From Undaria pinnatifida (taxonomy: Eukaryota > Sar > Phaeophyceae > Laminariales > Alariaceae), in contig JABAKD010000029.1 in NCBI GenBank assembly GCA_012845835.1, forward strand, positions 10,108,338-10,172,337: a stretch of 64,000 bases of DNA, written 5' to 3'. This document shows, piece by piece, positions 56,401-64,000 of the stretch. Position 1 is the first letter of the stretch, and each line of letters begins with the position of its first letter. The notes beneath the pieces were generated by a model, which was given only the letters and a program-made list of their open reading frames with translations, did not search any database and was not told the origin of the DNA. Made by a program: the position numbers and the translations under genes.

Positions 56401-59400
56401 GGAAGTCACCAGCGAGTATGCACGTTAAGGCTAGCGTCTTTCCTGTGGTTTTGAGCTTCTGGTTACAGCTGCTCACAACTGGGAGGTCTTATATAAACTC
56501 TTTGGTGTGCACGCCTCTACCGCACATATGGTTGCGTGAGTGAGTCCACACTGCTGTTCGTGTAAAATATCTACTTTTTTCCTCCCCGTGTTACGGCGGA
56601 GATCCGTTGCTAGCAGGACGAAACAATATGCAAATCAAAGGAAAGTCTCCACCCTGCAGGTATCAGTATTTATTTGACGACTTGTGTGTTGCGTGAGAGC
56701 CTCTGTATTGCGTGGACCAGGCAACACAATTATCGGCCTCACGAAAGAAACCTGACAAAACACAAGCTGGGATGCCCAGCCCCACCGCTTCTTCACTACT
56801 TGTTCCAATTTATTTCTCATTGTTGATGACTGAATCTCCGCATTACGAACTAGTATACTTCAATTCTTGCCTCGATGGGGGTGGCGCTTTTTGGCTAAAC
56901 ACATTTCTGCCTGATTTGGCTCCTAAAACCGCCCGGCATCGTTAGAATTGTGCTTGTGTCTTAAAAACACTAGCATTTGGTATACCACGAGCCACACTAC
57001 GGCGCAGTCTTGGTTTGAGTGGAGGTAACTGCACCGGCAGGAGGCTGGATTCGACGACGAAGGAGGAGGGCGACTGAGCGTCGACGGGCGGGGAAGAGAC
57101 GGATTGAACTCTCTCTCTCTGGAGGAGAACTTTTGTTTTTCAGATCAGCACCGCAAGCTGCGAGGAGCATTTTGCTTTTGGCACGGGGGAGAAGGGGAAC
57201 CGATTTGAATTGAGCGCCAACGAGAGCAAGTGCGAAGGAGCGGGCCGAGTGAGCTAAGGCGATGAGGCGGCCATGAAGAACCACAGCAGGAGGATGGCAC
57301 GCGGAGACCCACGACCCGCACGCACTCCATCATCACGAGAGCATCGCTCGTCTTTGCTCAGGGTTTTTTTACGAGGCAGTTACGGGGGACCCTAGTAAAT
57401 AGGACCTACGGTGGACACAAAAGCCTATATACTCATATATTTTTACCAAGAACATTTGGTCCTATTTACTATCGTCCTCCGTAATAGTACAACGTGTTAC
57501 TCACGTCACTGATTTTTGTAGAGTTGGTAGAGTTGTATACCCTTCATGGGGAACGACCCCCCGCAATTTTCAATTTTCAGGCATGGGCGACGTAGCTGCG
57601 CTGCAACCCGTCAGAAAACCCGGGAAGACGGAGCGATTATTGATATTTGTATGGTGGTTTTTGGTTCGCTTGCTCTTTATTCACTGCATGCCCGCGGGTC
57701 GTCACTCTGATAGCACTCCAGACAGCAGGCGCGTTCGTCTGTTCTCACGATTGCCGTGCGGTTCGTACGGTGCAGGCAGCCCAACCGCTGTAGTTTGTAG
57801 CGGCGAGTTGGTTAGTTTCTGGGAACGGGGGAATTCTATGCCGTATTCAAGTGGATACCCGCGGCCATGTGGGTTCAGTTTGCACACTGGATCATTTCAC
57901 ATGCGCGCCTTCGTATCGTGCGTTTTCAGGCGGGAAAAAAGTAGTATTACCCGGAGACGAATTTTGATTTCATTTGGTTTTTCGGGTCTCCCTAGGGCTC
58001 CGCACCTTTGTGTGACCACGGACTCTAGATGTTTGACCAGAGTTAATGTTAGACAACCACAAAAAACTACTTCGAAGTATGTGGGAATGTTCCACGCCCT
58101 GTACAAATACATTATTTGCTATTTGTCTGGCAGGCAAATACTCTCTGGAAAACCTGCGCAAATATTTGTCTGGAAGCAAATACTTTCTTGAGAAGCTGCG
58201 CAAATATTTGTCTGCAGGCAAATACTTTTTTGAGAACCTGTGCAAATATTTGTCTGGCAGGCAAATACTCTCTGAAAAACCTGCGCAAGTATTTGTCTGG
58301 GAGCAAATACTTTTTTGAGAAGCTGCGCAAATATTTGTCTGCAGGCAAATACTTTTTTGAGAACCTGCGCAAATGTTTGTCTGCAGGCAAATACTCGCTT
58401 GAGAAGCTGCGCAAATATTTGTCTGCACGCAAATACTCTCTTAAGAACCTGCGCAAATATTTGTCTGGCAGGCAAATACTGCCCTGGAGAACCTGCTCAA
58501 ATAGTATTGTACTTGTCCTGACAACTATTCTGAAAAAACAGCTGTTACTGCAGGGAGGCCGGAGGAAGAGATTAGCCGTATCATATGGCATGCGATGGGA
58601 GATAGGTGTCGGAAATACAAAAGCAAATCCCTCAAGCGTGCATCTGAAATATCTTTTGATCGAAGTGGAAAAACACAGGATCAGCCAAACCGAGAAAAGA
58701 TGAAAATCTATCGACTACTTATCATATGAGTCAGCGGCCTTTTCGCGGCTGCAAATACACCGGGCTCAACGGCCGTATTTATGCAGTACGTATGTACCCC
58801 TTATAATGTAAGTACTTGTACGCCGAGAAGGTCAATATCTCCGCATCCGCAATACATTGTTTGCAGGCAAATAGTTTATTGAGAACCTGCACAAATATTT
58901 GCCTGCAGACAAATACTTTCTTGAGAAGCTGCGCAAATATTTGTCTGGAAGCAAATACTTTCTTGAGAAGCTGCGCAAATATTTGTCTGCAGGCAAATAC
59001 TTTTTTGAGAACCTGTGCAAATATTTGTCTGGCAGGCAAATACTCTCTGGAAAACCTGCGCAAATATTTGTCTGGAAGCAAATACTTTTTTGAGAAGCTG
59101 CGAAAATATTTGTCTGCAGGCGAATACTCTCTGAGAACCTGTGCAAATATTTGTCTGGCAGGCAAATACTCGCTTGAGAAGCTGCGCAAATACTTGTCTG
59201 GAGGCAAATACTGCCCTGGGACGAATACACACAACTATTATTTGTACTTGTTATGGATTTTTGTACAGGGTGTGGAATGTTCATCCGAGGGTATACGTGG
59301 TACTTTCGGTTTTCTCCATCGCATGATTGTTGTTGTTTTCTCAATTAACTCTTGTCAAAAAAAGATAAGGTGCGTGCTGGCTGGAGTGAGGTATCAGGTT

Positions 59401-62400
59401 TTGGACTTCGATGGTTGCTGCGTCACGGGCGTCTAAATTGAAGAACCATCCCAATAAATGAGGACACACAACCCGTAATACGCGCGATCGGAGTATCACA
59501 CACAGCTTGCAAAGATTAGTTTCGACAAAATATTCGATCTCACAGCTGGAGTGTATTTTGATTTTAATGATATCCGTGGTATCCCGTTTGCGATTCATAA
59601 TCGATGGTATAGTAAGTGAAATTCGTTTGTCACAGTTGAGGTTTGGGCGGGGAATGGAGCTCCTCATGTGAGGGGCCTCGGAAAGTGTAGACTATGTTTC
59701 GGCAAAGTCAGATGTTGGGTGAAGCATATAGAGCTCCTCAAAAAATGAGCCGGCTTAGACGGCTGAACTGCACCGCTCCTGTTGCATGCGTCATGGTATG
59801 CATTGGCAACACGTGTTTGCCCGTCGAAAGCTGGATCCATGCACCGTCGCTTCGCATCTCTGTTCCCAATTTGATTATTCTCTCGACGTATTGTGTCTTT
59901 GTTCTTTGTGTCTGTTCATGTGCACAGGGTGATTTGGTGTTCGATGGTAACGCTGTCTTTTCGAGGAACTTTGCGCACACACCGGACTCCACGGACACGG
60001 CAAGAGGCGGTGCTATCTACAACGCCAGGATCGGGACCATCACGTTCAATGGCAGGCTCACCGCCAACCAGAACCGCGCAAATGCAAGTGATACTTCACG
60101 CAGGACCAGCATTATGGCGTACGTCGGACAGATCACGATCTATCTCCTCTACCAACAGATCAAACTAATTTTTAATCCTTCACGTAGGACGCTATGTGCC
60201 TGCTATTGCATAAGTCGGATATATTTCATCATATGAAACGTACAGACGCTACATCGGTGGTTGTGTATGTGTCGTCTGGGACCTGTGTATATAGTACATA
60301 TACCCCCCCCACCCCCACCTTCCCCCCCACCCCCCCTCGCCCCCACCCCCCACCTCCCCAACCCCCCCACCCCATCCCATCCCCACCCCCTCGAACACTC
60401 TGCCCTTTCTCTACTCACTGATTGTACGACTGACACCAGGATAAACATGATAAACTGATGCATTTTTTCCAAAACCATCACATTTATCCCCTCAAAATAA
60501 TGTATACTTTCCACGCACAGATTGAGCTGCCCCATCCGCCCCAACCCCCCCCCCCCATATGATAAACTGGTGTGCATTTTTTTTCTCCCCAAACCCGTCA
60601 GATTTATCCCCTTAAAGGATTCATAGCTTCCACGCACAAATTGCCCGCCCGTCCGCCCCCCCCCCCCCCCCCCCCTTCCCCCCCCCTCCAACCCCGCTCG
60701 CTTTAAATCAAAACCAGGCCCCCACGTCCTTCAAAACTCCGCCCTCCCCTCCCCAGTTATTCAACTTGCAGGATTCACTTGACGGATACATTTCCCTCCA
60801 CAGCTGTCAGATTTTGTTCCCCTCAGAAACGGGTTTTATAGTTTCCGCGCACAGACTAACTAACATCACCCTGTTGACCCTGATAGCTACACTGTAGTTG
60901 TAAGGGGAGTCGCCGACCTATATCCTTAATGAGGACATACAGCCCGTAATACGCGCGATCGGAGCATCACACACAGCTTGCAAAGATGATTTTCGGCAAA
61001 ATCTTCGATCTCACAGATGGAGTGTATTATAATTTTTTCCAATATATCCAAGGTAGAAAATGTGTGCTGGGCCATTGAAATCATGCGGCACTCACCCGCG
61101 GGGACAACGTCAACATGATATCTAGTTATTGCAGATCACACAGGCCAGGGATCTGTCTGCCCTGAAGGACACACTTAACGATCCCATGCTCTTGGTGTTC
61201 GACGAAACATAGTATAGTGTTTCGAAACAACACATTTCCCACGAGTTTGTCCTGAAGGAGTCCCGTCATTCAGAAAATGTTCCAGTAAAAAAGTGATATA
61301 CGCCTCCGTACGCGTGAATGACGAACGCGGATCTGATCTGTCGGATGTGTGGAACAGTTTTCAATTTACCTCGTATTTCGTATACCTGAGAACTCCGTTT
61401 GTCCCGGAACCCAGCAGCCAGTGCGGGGTGGGGTGGCGGCCCTCACACTGTGAGACTCGCTTCGGTCACTTCCTCCGCCCGATTTCCCAGAAACGTTAAA
61501 CATCCTATTTCCCAGCAAACCCGCCGGTATTGGTGGTGTTTGGAATGACTAATTATACTATTGCCCTTCACCGCCTACCGGCTCTGGTGATTGATTTAAG
61601 AGATTCGGAAATATAATGGAACACAAAGTGAAATGGTCAGGGACGGGTGCTCATGGTGGGGGTGTGCTTCCAGGAATTCTTTTTTGTAAAAGTGAAAAAA
61701 AGCAAATGCTCAGGGGCTCTCTAGCATGCTCTCCGGTGGGCTCCAAACATGAGATCTGCGCTGAATTGCCACGAGCTTCGACCTTCCTGCCGAACTACCA
61801 AGCACGGTGTTCCACCACCTTTTGCCCAACCAGCCACCTCCGCCTCTCTAACCCAGTAGCACACTTGCGAGCCGTCGTAGTAGGTTGTTCAAGGATTGTT
61901 TCAGCCGCGAACGCCTTTAATGAGGCCACTAAACTTGAACAAGCCCTTGGAGCAACGCTACCCCAGAGCATTCTTTTTTTTTCATTTTTTTCTTCTCCCG
62001 AAACTCGCTATTGGTTGATTGATTGATGAACAGGGATTTTTCGAGGGAAACGGCGGCGTGATCTTCAACGCCGGCCAGATCGTCGCAGAGGGCGAGTCCT
62101 CCTTCACCGAAAACGAATCTGCGGTATGTGAACACGACTACGACAGAGAGAAGTCTGCCTTGTTTTTTTCCAGGCGCTCCGCTTTAGAGGTGCTTCATAC
62201 CTCACCCGAAACCCTAATTCGAAAAACAATGTGTCGGGGTCCGCCCGAAGAACACTCCCGTGGGGGTAGGTGCACAACTCATACTGGTATAATAGGTTAC
62301 GAAGCACAACCGGGCGCCGAGTCGCTTCGAATATGTGGTGGAGTCGGTCACGCAGAGAATTACCTGGATAAAATGTCACCCTCTGTCGTCGCACGCTTTG

Positions 62401-64000
62401 TATCGCCTGTCTAACCTGCCGCCACACATGTATCGTGTGAATAACCAGTTGCATTCATCAACAACGCAAAAAAACGTGGAGGTGTAATCAGGCAGGTGTA
62501 CAATAGAGTAGGGACCTTTGGTATTGGATGCCTCTCGGTGTATATATTATCGAAGACTTCAGCGTCCCTTATTGGCCGGCGTTTCCTACAACGTTGGGCC
62601 CGTCTCAAGGTTTCTAGAAGTACTGGTGACGTCGCGATTTTAAAGCGGAAGGATACGTGATGGCCCCTCGCAAAGGACATGAGGGTCATTATTTCGTGTT
62701 GCGCCAACTGTAATATGACCGAGGTCCTTGAAATGGGAAAAAAAAGCTTCGTTTAGGTTTGCAGGGGTCCGATATACAAGTCGCTGTAAGACGACACGCT
62801 GGTGAAAGTATGTAGCTGTACTCAACCCAACCCCGATCCTGTAGGTGCTTTATAGAAGTCGTGCTGCTGCTGGTGTTTCGGTATTCACAACAAAGATGTT
62901 TTTTGTATTTTTTCTTTTTTTTTTCGGGTGATTAGTCTGCAGTGGACCGGAACACGGATAAATCGGGCACGGGCAGGGTGGAACGGAGTCCCTATGTTTT
63001 TAGCGACATCGTAGTTTTGAGAATCGTTTCGCTCGTACCAACAAACTGTATGCCGTCTTCTTCTATGTCGCTGCCTCCTTTTCTCTTACGGCAGGAAGGC
63101 GGCGCGATTGAGAACCACCGCGCCGGCACCATGACGTTCAATGGCTTCGCGACGTTCACTGAAAACACCTGTTTCAGCGTGAGTGCCCTCCACCACGTTG
63201 AAAGTACTCTGTGCTTACATCCAAAAATACTGAGGTTGAGGAAAACTGCAAACAAAACCAATCGTGGCCTGTAGGTGCAGTATATGATAACGAACCATGC
63301 TGCGGTAAAGGAGCGCGATTTTGTTTCTCAGGCTACTCCCACGAGGAGCTCTATTCCTCACCGAAACTTTATAAGTACGCTGGAGTCATCCCAATGACCA
63401 AGCCCATGGCCGAGGTTTAAAAACAATCAAATTGCACAGCGAGAATAGCATCCCCGCCATGTTGGCTTTAGCGCCGTCATTCAGAAACGAGATTCGCTCA
63501 AAAGAGCCGCCTCCATAATCTTAGCACGTGTCGACCACTTTTATTGAACACAAATGTGATAACACTACAGCAACGACATCGATGTCAGCCATAGCTCCTC
63601 AGTTGGTGGTATAGTTTAGTATCACACGAGTATCGCCAGTCAGAAGCACTTCCGTCTAATGTGCCACCCATATCTCTGCAAAAGACTGTCAACCCCGTAA
63701 ACCCCTGGTTGGCGTACGTATGTACGATGCATATACACAGCTCGAGTGTAATTTCATTTTTTATGATATACTATCTGCAGCTGTTACCCTTCCAACGTCG
63801 CAGAAGACGTTATGTGCATGCACATGTTCTGCCGTGTTGACGCTATAGTCGCGCGCTCGCCGTGAGAAAATAGTTTATACCCATGCCCGCGTTCTGCCGC
63901 TTTGATACTGAAGTCCATAGACCTGTAAAGCCTGATCACTAACCCGCCTGCTACGATAGGAGTGGCGGTTTTTGGCGACAGTATTTTGTGGATGACGAGG
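53144..64000 (+). CDS. Secreted Pmp-type beta-helix repeat protein, multi-exon, 3' end beyond window
   Basis: Seven exons are proposed: 53144-53434, 55862-55960, 56056-56196, 57144-57248 (probable), 59928-60083, 62034-62123 and 63095-63178. Every exon is a whole number of codons and every intron is phase 0. The predicted product begins with a signal peptide (MKTTLFGFGLAAVAASVNA), then a Cys-containing N-terminal module, then repeats with GGA[ILV]xN and FxxN motifs as in chlamydial polymorphic membrane proteins (GGALY/FTDN, GGAVFN/FSRN, GGAIYN/FNG, GGVIFN/FTEN, GGAIEN/FTEN). These repeats fold as a right-handed parallel beta-helix, so an extracellular adhesive or structural role is likely. About 290 codons are visible with no terminal exon. 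Start: first ATG after an apparent 5' UTR, context CCAGCATGA. Confidence 0.8.
54638..54943 (+). mobile_element. tRNA-derived SINE, copy 4 (in intron 1 of the Pmp gene)
   Basis: The head GCCGGTCGCCCAGGTGCCGTATCAGG, box B AGTTCGAATCCCCC, the body and an A17 tail are all present. It is in the same orientation as the host gene. Confidence 0.85.
55862..55960 (+). CDS. Pmp-type gene exon 2
   Basis: There are 33 codons between ATTACCAG and CACCTG/GTAGAT, phase 0 at both ends. It encodes VVFSASPMDIVEVWNGSTLY and LKVLSEGENNDHL, continuing the beta-strand pattern of exon 1. It is too short to stand out as an open frame but fits phase and style exactly. The following intron is only 95 nt. Confidence 0.65.
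56056..56196 (+). CDS. Pmp-type gene exon 3: GGALY...FTDN repeat
   Basis: There are 47 codons between CCAACGACAG and AACAAG/GTGCGC. It carries NGGALYVDKGASATFEGRAR, FTDN and a second motif NGGAVFNK at the 3' border, so the GGA motif is split from its FxxN partner by the next intron. Confidence 0.85.
57144..57248 (+). CDS. Pmp-type gene, probable exon 4
   Basis: There are 35 open codons after an excellent acceptor (ACTTTTGTTTTTCAG) and before CGA/GTGAGC, phase 0 at both ends. The product contains ISTASCEEHFAFGTGEKGNR and FELSANESKCEGAGR, with two Cys and an N-glycosylation sequon. Without it, exon 3 joins exon 5 as GGAVFNK-GDLVFDGNAVFSRN, itself a perfect Pmp repeat, so this exon may be alternative. 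Confidence 0.5.
58113..58500. repeat. 42-bp palindromic minisatellite, block 1 (intron)
   Basis: About nine units have an exact 42-bp period (CAAATATTTG at 58159, 58201, 58243...). Each unit holds the perfect dyad CAAATATTTG overlapping the near-dyad TTTGTCTGCAGGCAAA. Because 42 is divisible by three, long repetitive frames open on both strands (for example KYLSGSKYFLEKLR and KVFACRQIFAQLL); these look like artefacts. Confidence 0.9.
58858..59225. repeat. 42-bp palindromic minisatellite, block 2 (intron)
   Basis: It has the same unit and orientation as block 1, about nine units, with TTGAGAAGCTGCG/TTGAGAACCTG(T/C)G alternating spacers. About 350 bp of unrelated sequence separates the blocks. 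Both lie in the intron before the exon at 59928. Confidence 0.9.
59445..59575 (-). repeat. Family A terminal arm in the Pmp gene intron
   Basis: It reads AATGAGGACACACAACCCGTAATACGCGCGATCGGAGTATCACACACAGCTTGC to CTCACAGCTGGAGTGTATTTT, the reverse complement of the family A arm. Confidence 0.8.
59928..60083 (+). CDS. Pmp-type gene exon 5, ending at a GC donor
   Basis: There are 52 codons between GTGCACAG and CGCAAAT/GCAAGT. It carries GDLVFDGNAVFSRN, then RGGAIYNARIGTITFNGRL. Phase 0 is kept only if the intron begins with GC (GCAAGT, the optimal context of GC-AG introns); the nearby GTGATA would give phase 1. Confidence 0.8.
60430..61040 (-). mobile_element. Family A copy in the Pmp gene intron
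   Basis: The reverse complement contains the arm (ending about 61035), the AACTATAAAACCCGTTTCTGAGGGG module, GGGGAGGGCGGAGTTTTGAAGGACGTGG and long G runs (as C runs at 60305-60385 and 60547-60690). It is an almost complete half-element. Confidence 0.8.
62034..62123 (+). CDS. Pmp-type gene exon 6: GGVIFN...FTEN repeat
   Basis: There are 30 codons between GATGAACAG and TCTGCG/GTATGT, encoding GFFEGNGGVIFNAGQIVAEG and SSFTENESA: one complete repeat per exon. Confidence 0.85.
63095..63178 (+). CDS. Pmp-type gene exon 7: GGAIEN...FTEN repeat
   Basis: There are 28 codons between TCTTACGGCAG and TTCAGC/GTGAGT, encoding EGGAIENHRAGTMTFNGFAT and FTENTCFS. The gene must continue to the right: no stop has been reached. 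Confidence 0.85.
63179..64000. other. Intronic or 3' sequence to the window edge
   Basis: No further phase-0 repeat exon is seen. A stop-terminated frame at 63333-63420 (SPKLYKYAGVIPMTKPMAEV) follows a good TTTGTTTCTCAG acceptor, but in phase 1. It could only be the terminal exon through a weak in-frame acceptor (CACGAG at 63343), so I leave it unassigned. A faint family A end lies near 63735-63775. Confidence 0.4.

Noticed and set aside
58113..59225. CRISPR-like array
   Set aside because: Spacers are themselves repeated, the unit is palindromic throughout, there are no cas genes, and the host is eukaryotic.
58112..59436. Repetitive proteins of 118-206 residues on both strands
   Set aside because: They are produced by the 42-bp (3n) minisatellite inside an intron; all frames read the same repeat and none has splice or homology support.
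1..64000. Functional tRNA or rRNA genes
   Set aside because: No rRNA segment was recognised, and the only tRNA-like sequences are SINE heads with imperfect boxes and no intact cloverleaf.

Overview
This is nuclear DNA from a eukaryote rather than a bacterial contig. Coding sequence is split by introns with GT-AG borders (one GC-AG), microsatellites and long C/G homopolymers are everywhere, and most recognisable coding sequence is decayed retroelement. The Ty3/gypsy, LINE, tRNA-SINE and tyrosine-recombinase elements, the C/G-ending codons, the introns of 0.1-2.7 kb and the interstitial (T)TTAGGG motif together suggest a stramenopile, most likely a brown alga (Ectocarpus/kelp relative). That assignment is inference; no rRNA or organelle marker is present to fix it.

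Layout. 0-5 kb: microsatellites (21 copies of GTCCT), copies of a dispersed inverted-repeat family ('family A') and a reversed SINE. 5-11.8 kb: no recognised gene. 11.84-13.34 kb: a collapsed tyrosine-recombinase retroelement with the split-direct-repeat order A1-B1A2-B2, followed by a diverged SINE tail and a small MITE ('family C'). 14.9-15.6 kb: three 211-bp tandem units. 16.9-21.6 kb: exons of at least one unrecognised gene; three or four of them chain with compatible phases and include a coiled coil. 22-29 kb: no recognised gene, plus one family A copy and one family C MITE. 29.7-32.2 kb: a minus-strand LINE broken by a family C MITE and a (TCC)n expansion. 33.2 kb: a SINE.

35.2-47.6 kb: an old Ty3/gypsy element with 266/267-bp LTRs. 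It keeps gag, an RNase H tail, integrase and a chromodomain-like segment, but the reverse transcriptase is missing. A NADAR (YbiA-like) domain lies between gag and the pol remnants. 48.2-50.6 kb: a (TAC)n tract, a plus-strand 5'-truncated LINE, a (TTTTC)n tract and a family A copy. 51-55 kb: a 1-kb unit bounded by inverted arms and two SINEs.

53.1 kb to the right edge: the best host gene in the window, a secreted multi-exon protein made of Pmp-type beta-helix repeats (GGA[ILV] and FxxN motifs). All its introns are phase 0, and it runs off the window. Its introns carry a SINE, family A copies and two blocks of a palindromic 42-bp minisatellite. The functional content is therefore one extracellular repeat protein gene and one unidentified coiled-coil gene in a landscape of nested, mostly dead mobile DNA.
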